A DNA stretch of 7,853 nt from an uncultured Ruminococcus sp. (GTDB taxonomy: Bacteria; Bacillota; Clostridia; Oscillospirales; Acutalibacteraceae), in the NCBI GenBank assembly GCA_902783065.1, contig CACZPV010000071.1, positions 1 through 7,853 on the forward strand. Direction: 5' to 3'. Position numbers and translations under genes: made by a program. The notes beneath the pieces are model-generated. The model had not been told where the DNA came from, made no database searches, and worked only from the letters and a program-made list of their open reading frames with translations. Of this stretch, positions 1 through 5,453 are shown piece by piece (the first letter of the stretch is position 1; the number at the start of each line of letters is the position of its first letter).

Positions 1-634
1 GACTATGAAAGGCAAGTGCGTGACTGAATCGTCCGGCACGACAAAGAGATGCAATGGTACGGCTCTCGGGTTCGCTTTCGGGATATTCTCCACCGTAACG
101 TGTAGCAGCAGGAGAGTTGATTCCGTTTTCCTGTTCTCTGCGGTGAAGCAATTCCCAGTCAGCATTAAAATTATGATTAATGTCAACTCCTCTTGCATTT
201 GCCTGCCAGTTTTTAGTATTGCCTTGAGAAATACTGCGCACAAGTTCCTGATACATTCCGGCAGCAGAGTATCCGTTAATCTGTATTTCCACGCCATCGG
301 GATTGACGCAGGGAATCACAGCTATTCCCCTTCGGTTAACCATGGCACCAATCATTACACCGTACATGCTGCGGCCTTTGCTTATACACTCACATAATTC
401 GTTCATAAATCTGAGCAGTATTAATGAAGTTATCCATTCCATACCGTGAAATGCGGCACTGAGCAGAACGGCATTTTGTCTGTTTCCAACAGATAAAAGA
501 TCAATTGGACGATAACAAAGGCTTTCACCGATTGTTTCTCTTGATAAAAAAGGATATTGCAGCAGAAGTCCTCCGATAATTGTTTCTCTGTTATTCCGGT
601 CGCATGGAATCTGAAAAAGCCCGTTCAATGACAA
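1..634 (-). CDS. M14-family zinc peptidase, N-terminal 211 codons (partial)
   Basis: Metallo-carboxypeptidase fold enzyme of the M14 family. Its clostridial relatives cut cell-wall peptides (gamma-D-glutamyl-diamino acid type), so a role in murein peptide hydrolysis or recycling is inferred. Seen in the translation: the zinc motif FHGMEW (His63, Glu66), VNPDGVE (110-116), the substrate-pocket segment ARGVDINHNF (147-156), GEYPESEPES (182-191), and AFHS at the edge, where His210 fits the third zinc ligand. The catalytic Glu region lies beyond the window. The start is TTG at 634: an AGGAGAG ribosome site sits 6 bases upstream, an in-frame stop lies further upstream with no ATG between, and the first internal ATG falls inside the zinc motif. 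No signal peptide is visible, so a cytoplasmic location is likely. The usual Asn-Arg pair of the pocket reads Asn-His (153-154). It is divergent from the CorC-like gene. The family is clear, the exact substrate is not. Confidence 0.88.
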   Translation of the reverse strand, partial: MSLNGLFQIPCDRNNRETIIGGLLLQYPFLSRETIGESLCYRPIDLLSVGNRQNAVLLSAAFHGMEWITSLILLRFMNELCECISKGRSMYGVMIGAMVNRRGIAVIPCVNPDGVEIQINGYSAAGMYQELVRSISQGNTKNWQANARGVDINHNFNADWELLHRREQENGINSPAATRYGGEYPESEPESRTIASLCRAGRFSHALAFHS

Positions 635-640
635 AATTAT

Positions 641-647
641 CTCTCCT
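641..647 (-). promoter_or_regulatory. Ribosome binding site deciding the TTG start of the M14 peptidase
   Basis: On the minus strand AGGAGAG is followed by 6 bases and then TTG at 634. It is the only good Shine-Dalgarno match in front of this reading frame and supports a non-ATG start. A second TTG two codons later (628) is possible but less well spaced. Confidence 0.7.
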
Positions 648-742
648 GACGTGATATATTTAAGGTAGTATTACGGCACAACTAAAAACACATAACGCTG
701 AATACTTTTTAGAGGTTACCACCATAATATTATGTAAGTGAA

Positions 743-759
743 GTGAAATATATGTGAAA
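743..759 (+). repeat. Direct repeat GTGAAA spaced 11 bases, upstream of promoter
   Basis: GTGAAA occurs at 743-748 and 754-759, exactly 11 bases apart, with a further GTGAA at 738-742. The pair ends 7 bases before the -35 box at 767. A direct repeat with one-helical-turn spacing beside a -35 box is the usual geometry for OmpR-type regulators, but the DNA is AT-rich and short repeats arise by chance. A 12-bp perfect palindrome, CATAATATTATG, lies just upstream at 723-734. Confidence 0.3.
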
Positions 760-766
760 ATAACCG

Positions 767-795
767 TTGACATACAGCACGATATTTCGTATTAT
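767..795 (+). promoter_or_regulatory. Sigma-A promoter for the CorC/HlyC-like gene
   Basis: TTGACA (767-772), a 17-base spacer and TATTAT (790-795). This matches the housekeeping consensus except for one base in the -10 box. Transcription would begin near 802, giving a leader of about 135 bases before the ATG at 938. Confidence 0.8.
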
Positions 796-861
796 TAATT
801 ATGATAAGTTTGTCTGAGTATCATTGATACCAGTCAGCTCTGAATTACAGATATATTGTAC

Positions 862-883
862 CTCTGAAAATAATTTTTCGGAG
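862..883 (+). promoter_or_regulatory. Hairpin in the 5' leader of the CorC/HlyC-like gene
   Basis: CTCTGAAAA (862-870) pairs with TTTTCGGAG (875-883) around a TAAT tetraloop: nine pairs with one G-U. No T-run follows, so it is not an obvious terminator, and it lies 40 bases before the ribosome site. The rest of the 635-937 gap shows no gene and no recognisable riboswitch. No convincing minus-strand promoter for the M14 gene could be picked. Confidence 0.4.
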
Positions 884-923
884 ATATCGGATATTGTCTG
901 AAAGTTATGATGCAATAATGCTC

Positions 924-930
924 AGGAGGT
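924..930 (+). promoter_or_regulatory. Ribosome binding site AGGAGGT
   Basis: A full-consensus Shine-Dalgarno AGGAGGT lies 7 bases before the ATG at 938 and fixes the start of the CorC/HlyC-like protein. Confidence 0.9.
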
Positions 931-937
931 AAAAGGT

Positions 938-2326
938 ATGGGAGATGACCTTAAGAGCGGGTTTATTATATGGCTGCTTTCGGTCTGGGATGATTACCCG
1001 TTTGCAGATATTGTCATTCTCATTTTATTTTTAACGGTAAGTATTTTTTTCTCCCTGTGTCTGGGAGCACTTGGAAATTCATCTTTGAATGATGTCAGAA
1101 AAAAATCTGATCACGGTAACGGAAAAGCAGAAAAGGCATTGAAAATTCTTGAAAATGATATGAAATATATAAAATGTATGCGCACCGGCAGATTGGTTAA
1201 CAGTGCGGCAGGGCTGCTTTTGTCTGTCATTACACTGTCGCCTGTTTTGACACGGACGCTGACAGGAGTATTCACTTATTTTTCCGGAAATGAAAACGCA
1301 GCTGCTGACCAATATCTTATATGGAGTATCTGTGTAAATTTATTGGTGTTTATGACCGGATGTCTGATATACCTTGCCTTTGGCTTTTTCCTGCCGGAAA
1401 AAATAGGAGAAGGAAAAAAAGAAGCAATGCTGATACGTTGTTCCGGAGCGCTGACTTTTTTTGCTGCACTGTTTTATCCGCTTGCTGTTTTTTCCGACTT
1501 CCTTTCTTGTATTGTTCTCAAAATAACGGGAAATTATACGGAAAATGACACGAATCATCGTGCAGAAGAGGAAATTCTGATGATGGTTGACGAAGGAGAG
1601 GAAAGCGGAGTTATTGAGGAAAATACCAAGGATATGATCGAAAATGTTTTCGAATTTGATGATACGTCCGTTGGTGAAATTATGACGCACAGAAAAGATA
1701 TAGTAGCTGTAAAACTGGATTCGGCAATTACAGATGCTGCAAAAACTGCGATTGAAAGCGGTAAATCCCGCCTGCCTGTATACGGAGATGATATCGATGA
1801 TATTGTTGGTATTCTGTATGTGAAGGATATGCTGAAATATGTCAGCACAAATGCACCGACTGAAAAAGTCAGCAGGGAAATAATTAAGGAAGCAGTGTTT
1901 GTTCCTGAGTCAAAGCGCTGCAGCGAAATGTTTGAAGCTATGACCGAAAACAGAACTCAGATTGCAGTTGTTGTGGATGAATTTGGCGGTACAGGCGGCA
2001 TAATAACCATGGAAGATCTTATTGAATCGATTGTCGGAAATATACAGGATGAATATGATAATGAGGATGAGGAAATAAGAAAGCTGGATGACAGAAGTTT
2101 TACAGTAGCAGGAACAACTTCACTTGATGAAATCAGCGAACTTACCGGACTTGATTTTGAGGATGAAGAAAACGATACGGTGGCAGGAATCATGCTGGAT
2201 AGAATGGGACACATTCCTAAAAGCGGTGAGCATCCTTCTATTGTCATAGATGGAACACGCTTTACTGTACAGGAAGTAGAAGACAGGCGTATTTCCAAAG
2301 TGCTGATAGTAAAAGCGAAAAAATGA
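938..2326 (+). CDS. CNNM / CBS-pair / CorC_HlyC membrane protein (TlyC/CorC family, divalent-cation transport)
   Basis: A 462-residue membrane protein of the family annotated hemolysin C/CorC; characterised members are linked to Mg2+/Co2+ homeostasis. Visible order: hydrophobic segments near 22-44, 87-108, 127-152 and 168-196 forming a CNNM-like (DUF21) membrane domain; an acidic linker (about 208-240, with EEEILMMVDEGEESGVIEE); a CBS pair at about 245-370 with SRLPVYGDDIDDIVGILYVKDML and VVDEFGGTGGIITMEDLIE; and a CorC_HlyC domain at about 385-460 that normally binds beside the membrane part. Length is typical. It starts at an ATG behind AGGAGGT and a strong promoter with a leader of about 135 bases, and appears monocistronic. 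The name hemolysin is historical and gives no evidence of haemolysis. No good terminator follows the stop; there is only a weak imperfect stem around 2359-2382. Confidence 0.92.
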   Translation: MGDDLKSGFIIWLLSVWDDYPFADIVILILFLTVSIFFSLCLGALGNSSLNDVRKKSDHGNGKAEKALKILENDMKYIKCMRTGRLVNSAAGLLLSVITLSPVLTRTLTGVFTYFSGNENAAADQYLIWSICVNLLVFMTGCLIYLAFGFFLPEKIGEGKKEAMLIRCSGALTFFAALFYPLAVFSDFLSCIVLKITGNYTENDTNHRAEEEILMMVDEGEESGVIEENTKDMIENVFEFDDTSVGEIMTHRKDIVAVKLDSAITDAAKTAIESGKSRLPVYGDDIDDIVGILYVKDMLKYVSTNAPTEKVSREIIKEAVFVPESKRCSEMFEAMTENRTQIAVVVDEFGGTGGIITMEDLIESIVGNIQDEYDNEDEEIRKLDDRSFTVAGTTSLDEISELTGLDFEDEENDTVAGIMLDRMGHIPKSGEHPSIVIDGTRFTVQEVEDRRISKVLIVKAKK

Positions 2327-2386
2327 CAAATAAGATTTTCGGGAAAATGCGTTTCGGCTCCGTCAGACTTTCGCGCTGGGAGAAAT

Positions 2387-2415
2387 TTGACATTCGAAGC
2401 AGAAAAATGTATAAT
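2387..2415 (+). promoter_or_regulatory. Consensus extended -10 sigma-A promoter for the 67-residue protein
   Basis: TTGACA (2387-2392), exactly 17 bases, then TATAAT (2410-2415) preceded by TG (2408-2409). Both hexamers match consensus perfectly, with a TG directly in front of the -10 box. This is the strongest-looking promoter in the window. Transcription should begin near A2422, giving a leader of about 168 bases. Confidence 0.88.
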
Positions 2416-2510
2416 AATGTCATTGTATAAATCCGTCAATTGTAAAACTGCCCACTAATCAAAAACAGTCATTTTCTCTGTGGGTAGCAGAGGAAATGAC
2501 CGCCGTCAGT

Positions 2511-2525
2511 GGAGATAAAATGTAA
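2511..2525 (+). promoter_or_regulatory. Possible start-stop minimal ORF (GGAG-N5-ATGTAA) inside the leader
   Basis: GGAG (2511-2514), five bases, then ATG directly followed by TAA (2520-2525). It has the spacing of a real initiation site but codes for methionine only. Its Shine-Dalgarno overlaps AGTGG, which can pair with 2452-2456. It may be chance in AT-rich sequence. Confidence 0.25.
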
Positions 2526-2578
2526 TCACGTTGTTTCAATTGCTTTAATCAGTTTTACAATAGACCAATCATTGAAAA

Positions 2579-2582
2579 GAGG
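2579..2582 (+). promoter_or_regulatory. Ribosome binding site GAGG deciding the start at 2590
   Basis: AAGAGG ends at 2582, seven bases before ATG 2590. The same frame stays open upstream to a GTG at 2509, but that GTG overlaps the stem-forming AGTGGAG and has no Shine-Dalgarno, so 2590 is preferred. Confidence 0.75.
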
Positions 2583-2589
2583 TTTTATT

Positions 2590-2793
2590 ATGGGAATTAT
2601 GGATGAAGTAAAAAATGCCGTGTCAGGAGCCGCAAAAGATGAAAACATTAAAAAGCAGGTAAAGTCCGCAGCTACAGATGCAGCTTCAAAAATTGCCGGC
2701 GACAAGGTGGATAGAAAGACAGTAAGTGATACAATCAATACTGTTGTCGATCAGGCAGCAGGATTTGTTAACAGCAAACAGGGTAATAATTAA
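2590..2793 (+). CDS. Small 67-residue Ala/Lys/Asp-rich helical protein, function unknown
   Basis: I do not recognise a named family with confidence. The protein begins MGIMDEVKNAVSGAAKDENI and is predicted to be two or three amphipathic helices: about 3-15, 17-37 and 43-61, with hydrophobic Val/Ile/Ala at helix spacing. It has about 10 Lys/Arg, 9 Asp/Glu and 10 Ala, and no Leu, Pro, Cys, Trp, Tyr or His. It has no signal peptide or membrane segment and should be soluble, cytoplasmic and heat-stable. It resembles in style, not by proven homology, small CsbD/LEA-like stress proteins and the MT0933-type small antitoxins that also begin MGxxDxxK; no toxin gene is adjacent. A consensus promoter, a long folded leader and its own terminator indicate high, possibly controlled, expression as a single-gene unit. 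Confidence 0.72.
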   Translation: MGIMDEVKNAVSGAAKDENIKKQVKSAATDAASKIAGDKVDRKTVSDTINTVVDQAAGFVNSKQGNN

Positions 2794-2830
2794 CACCTGA
2801 AAAATAGACATAAGCATTAAGCATCTATTA

Positions 2831-2875
2831 AAAAACGGAGAACACCGAACTGCAATATTGGTGTTCTCCGTTTTT
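2831..2875. terminator. Bidirectional intrinsic terminator between the small gene and pyrB
   Basis: AAAAACGGAGAACACC (2831-2846) pairs perfectly over 16 bp with 2860-2875 around a 13-base loop, with T5 on the 3' side of either strand. It lies 37 bases after the small gene's stop and 7 bases after the pyrB stop on the opposite strand, so it serves both convergent genes. Confidence 0.95.
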
Positions 2876-2882
2876 ACGCTTG

Positions 2883-3956
2883 TCAGATCAGCCTTCTGCC
2901 ATCACAGTATTTGCATATCAGCATATCACCGCCGGCTTCTCTGAAGACACCCGGGAGGTATTTTTCCGTAACTGTAATGCATTTAGGATTATTACAGCGG
3001 AACGGATGTGTAGGCATTACTCTGGACGGAAATTCCTTTTCTCCCTTCTCCAGCATGGTCATAATAAGCGCCATTCTGCCATACATACCGTATACCGTCT
3101 GTTCAAAATATTTTGCTCTTTCATCATAATCAACTTCCACAGTAATCTCATCTACTCTCGGAAGCGGATGAAGAATTTTCATCGTCTTTTTTGCTGCTTT
3201 AAGTTTATCTTTATCTAGAATAAATACATCATGCTGCTTTTGATATTCTTCTTCGCTGGCAAAACGTTCTCTCTGAATCCTCGTCATATACAGCACATCC
3301 AGATTTGGCATGGCTTCAGCCAGACTTGAAATTTCCTCATATGTACATTCGGAGGCATTAATAATATCCTTGATATACTGCGGAATTGTCAGTTCCGGTG
3401 TTGATATCAGAATGAATTTATTTCCCTTGAATGTGGACATGGTCTTTATAAGTGAATGAACTGTTCTGCCGTTTTTAAGATCTCCGCATAAACCAATAGT
3501 CAGATTATCAAGTCTGCCCAGTTCATTATGTAGTGTCACTACATCTGTCAATGTCTGCGTTGGATGCAGATGACCTCCGTCGCCTGCATTGACAACCGGT
3601 ACAGGTGAATACATAGCCGCCGCAGCTGCCGTTCCCTCCATCGGGTGACGAATTGCGATAATATCGGTATACCCTCCCACAACTGTTATTGTATCTTTCA
3701 GGCTTTCGCCCTTGGCAACGCTGGAATTTTGCGGATTATCAAAACCTATAATTGTACCTCCCAAACGAAGCATGGCAGTCTGAAACGACATCTGGGTTCT
3801 TGTAGAGGGTTCATAGAAAAGAGTAGCCAATATTCTCCCACGGCATGCATCAGCATAATCAGAGGGTTTTTTTCTGATCTCATCAGCCAGACGTATAACA
3901 TCAAGAAGTTCCTTATGGGAAAGATCAGTCAGGTCCAATACATTTTTTGTTTTCAT
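2883..3956 (-). CDS. pyrB: Aspartate carbamoyltransferase with fused PyrI-type zinc module
   Basis: Catalyses carbamoyl phosphate + L-aspartate to N-carbamoyl-aspartate, the committed step of pyrimidine synthesis, in the cytosol. Core motifs are intact: the carbamoyl-phosphate loop YEPSTRTQMSF (48-58), the SSVAKGES loop with Lys82, IAIRHPMEG with Arg103, HPTQ (131-134), TRIQRERF (225-232) and HPLPR (263-267). At 357 residues it is about 45 longer than a simple PyrB. The extra tail (about 315-357) carries CNNPKC (Cys321, Cys326) and CKYC (Cys348, Cys351), matching the four-Cys zinc domain of the PyrI regulatory chain; the nucleotide-binding allosteric domain of PyrI is absent. It starts at ATG 3956 behind GGGTGAT. 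It is not next to other pyr genes, has its own promoter, and ends at the shared terminator. Confidence 0.95.
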   Translation of the reverse strand: MKTKNVLDLTDLSHKELLDVIRLADEIRKKPSDYADACRGRILATLFYEPSTRTQMSFQTAMLRLGGTIIGFDNPQNSSVAKGESLKDTITVVGGYTDIIAIRHPMEGTAAAAAMYSPVPVVNAGDGGHLHPTQTLTDVVTLHNELGRLDNLTIGLCGDLKNGRTVHSLIKTMSTFKGNKFILISTPELTIPQYIKDIINASECTYEEISSLAEAMPNLDVLYMTRIQRERFASEEEYQKQHDVFILDKDKLKAAKKTMKILHPLPRVDEITVEVDYDERAKYFEQTVYGMYGRMALIMTMLEKGEKEFPSRVMPTHPFRCNNPKCITVTEKYLPGVFREAGGDMLICKYCDGRRLI

Positions 3957-3961
3957 TTGAC

Positions 3962-3968
3962 ATCACCC
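3962..3968 (-). promoter_or_regulatory. Ribosome binding site GGGTGAT of pyrB
   Basis: The minus strand reads GGGTGAT, five bases before ATG 3956. It matches the 3' half of the extended Shine-Dalgarno (AGGAGGTGAT) and not the core, so it is serviceable but off-centre. Confidence 0.6.
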
Positions 3969-4001
3969 ATTTTATTATTTTCTGTCTTAATACTGCTTTA
4001 T

Positions 4002-4031
4002 AGTATACCATATTCTGAGCATGAAAAGCAA
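4002..4031 (-). promoter_or_regulatory. Probable pyrB promoter (extended -10)
   Basis: On the minus strand TTGCTT (4031-4026) is followed by 18 bases and TATACT (4007-4002), preceded by TGG to give an extended -10 TGnTATACT. The start would be near 3995, with a short leader of about 40 bases. That leaves no room for a PyrR-type attenuator, and none is seen. Confidence 0.6.
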
Positions 4032-4056
4032 CATATTACTCAAACTTTACATCCCG

Positions 4057-4073
4057 ACCGGCGAGCCGCCGGT
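4057..4073. repeat. GC-rich 7-bp hairpin between the kinase gene and the pyrB promoter
   Basis: ACCGGCG (4057-4063) and CGCCGGT (4067-4073) pair around AGC. It stands out as a GC island in AT-rich DNA. It is 65-81 bases past the kinase stop and just upstream of the pyrB -35 box. It is the best candidate for the end of the operon transcript, but there is no T-run on either strand, so it may be a REP-like element or an RNA-stabilising 3' stem instead. Confidence 0.45.
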
Positions 4074-4137
4074 GCCTAAATGTGAAATTTTTCGTTCACC
4101 ACAGATTTATGTACCGCTGCCAACTATAATTTTACAC

Positions 4138-5430
4138 TTACATCCTGAACCGGCACATAAAGCAAATAACCCCTCCTGTACAGTTTGCCTGTATGGTACC
4201 CTTATATCCTTTAACAATACTTTCCGCTATAGACAGACCTATTCCATAGCCGCCCTTATCGTCATTATGAGAATCATCAGCCCGATAGAAGCGTTCAAAA
4301 AATTTAGAACAATCCAGTTTATCTCCGCCTGCATAATCATTATAAACCGCAAAACGTATTGTCTTCCCTTTTACAGCAAGCGTAATTCTGATTTTTCCTT
4401 TTTCGTCACAGTATTTAATGGCATTGTCAGTAAGCAGTGTCACAAGCTGGCGGATTTTTGTTTCCTCTGCTTTCATAACAACATTATTTTCAATATCAGT
4501 TTCCAGCGTTTTTTCTGCCTTAACGGCTACAGGTGCAAAACTGGAAGCAACCTCCTCCGCAATTGATGAAAAATCGACATCAACCAGATTTTTTATATCC
4601 TGCTGCTCTTCCGCACGGGCAATGGTAATCAGATTGGCAATTAATTCTGTCATACGATCAATCTGACGCAGTGTTGACTGATTCCAATCATTTTCTCCGT
4701 TAAGCATCACATCCAATTCTGTATTTGCTTTAATAACAGCAAGTGGAGTTTTCAACTCATGTCCTGCATTAGTAATAAATTGCTTTTGTCTTTCAACAGC
4801 CTTGATCTCAGGCTGGATCATACGATAGGACATCAGTTTAACAAGAAAATAGGATGCAGCCGCTCCTATCACAACAAGAATCAGAATAATATTCATCAGC
4901 CTTCTGATATTTGCCATATTAGCTGTACAATCCAGAAACACAACTATTTTTCCCGTACTGATATCAGCAGTTTCATAATAATAGTTTTCTATCGTACCAT
5001 AGATATTATTTTCTTTCAATGCCTTCCTCGCATATTTCTGTGCCTCATCACTGCTGACAGAAGCAATACTTTTGGTTTCAACATCCACAGCATCGCCCTC
5101 GGTATTAAATATTACAGCAAAATACCTTGTTGAATACTGAAATTCAGGAGAGGCGTCTATTCCTGTATGAAAAACATCTTTCCAGAAATCATCCAGTTCA
5201 TATTCATTGTTTTCGTCAATATATGGTTCTTCCCTTTTATGTTCATCCGATTTCAGGATATTTCCGCCGTTCTCAACAATATAATTCAGCACCGTATGAA
5301 TATGTTCAATCGTTGTATGAAGATTGACGAAATATATCATACCTCCCATCAGAAGCATTACTATCAGAAACGATAAAAATGCCGACCATGTGAATTTTCT
5401 TCTTAATTTTTTAATTGCTTGTTCATTCAT
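4138..5430 (-). CDS. Sensor histidine kinase, membrane-bound
   Basis: Autophosphorylating sensor kinase of 430 residues, partner of the response regulator directly upstream. Order: membrane segment about 15-35; an extracytoplasmic sensor region about 36-178, rich in charged and aromatic residues, of no family I recognise; membrane segment about 179-198; then a linker of only about 20 residues to the HisKA motif FITNAGHELKTPLA (His224). The ATPase part has the N-box LTDNAIKYC (Asn336), FFERFYR (377-383) and the glycine box GGYGIGLS (393-400). A full HAMP domain (about 50 residues) does not fit between the second membrane segment and His224. The start is ATG 5430 with AGAAGGA 8 bases upstream; a TTG at 5460 overlapping the regulator's stop is open in frame but has no matching ribosome site. 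It follows the regulator by 23 bases in the same operon. Confidence 0.92.
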   Translation of the reverse strand: MNEQAIKKLRRKFTWSAFLSFLIVMLLMGGMIYFVNLHTTIEHIHTVLNYIVENGGNILKSDEHKREEPYIDENNEYELDDFWKDVFHTGIDASPEFQYSTRYFAVIFNTEGDAVDVETKSIASVSSDEAQKYARKALKENNIYGTIENYYYETADISTGKIVVFLDCTANMANIRRLMNIILILVVIGAAASYFLVKLMSYRMIQPEIKAVERQKQFITNAGHELKTPLAVIKANTELDVMLNGENDWNQSTLRQIDRMTELIANLITIARAEEQQDIKNLVDVDFSSIAEEVASSFAPVAVKAEKTLETDIENNVVMKAEETKIRQLVTLLTDNAIKYCDEKGKIRITLAVKGKTIRFAVYNDYAGGDKLDCSKFFERFYRADDSHNDDKGGYGIGLSIAESIVKGYKGTIQANCTGGVICFMCRFRM

Positions 5431-5438
5431 ATAATCAT

Positions 5439-5445
5439 TCCTTCT
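5439..5445 (-). promoter_or_regulatory. Ribosome binding site AGAAGGA deciding the kinase start
   Basis: AGAAGGA on the minus strand is 8 bases before ATG 5430. This favours the 430-residue kinase over a 440-residue form starting at TTG 5460. Confidence 0.7.
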
Positions 5446-5453
5446 CTGCTTTA

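Larger units (their letters stand above)
2422..2589 (+). ncRNA. Structured 5' leader RNA of unknown class (candidate cis-regulatory element or small RNA)
   Basis: The leader folds on itself. An outer stem pairs 2435-2450 with 2550-2565: a perfect 12-bp ATTGTAAAACTG/CAGTTTTACAAT, one A-A mismatch, then 3 more pairs. It encloses 99 bases. Inside, 2468-2480 pairs with 2488-2500 (13 pairs, one G-U) around the loop TGGGTAG. CCCAC at 2451-2455 can pair with GTGGG at 2480-2484, or in a shifted register (2452-2456) with AGTGG at 2508-2512, so the folds compete. TAATCA occurs three times (2456, 2523, 2546). No U-tract follows the stems, so control by plain termination is not evident. The outer stem ends 13 bases before the ribosome site. 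I recognise no known riboswitch class. Transcript ends are inferred from the promoter. Confidence 0.55.

Noticed and set aside
5..397. Open plus-strand frame of 130 codons at the left edge
   Set aside because: It lies antisense to the M14 peptidase frame, which carries complete family motifs; the plus frame is low-complexity with no Shine-Dalgarno.
2327..2386. Intrinsic terminator after the CorC-like gene
   Set aside because: Only an ATTTTC/GAAAAT mini-stem and an imperfect bulged stem (about 2359-2382) are present, neither followed by a T-run.
1957..2439. Minus-strand frame of 160 codons antisense to the CorC-like gene
   Set aside because: A Ser-rich mirror of the acidic sense coding sequence with no plausible start signal; a shadow of the real gene.
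2435..2565. Leader inverted repeats as an insertion sequence or CRISPR
   Set aside because: There is no transposase, no convincing target-site duplication at the ends and no regular repeat-spacer pattern. A small MITE cannot be fully excluded.
2509..2589. N-terminal extension of the small protein from GTG 2509 (94 residues)
   Set aside because: The extension is translated leader RNA, has no ribosome site and overlaps stem-forming sequence; ATG 2590 has a well-spaced GAGG.
2803..2829. AATAGA/TCTATT inverted repeat around a tandem TAAGCAT
   Set aside because: Short and AT-rich; expected by chance beside a much stronger terminator.
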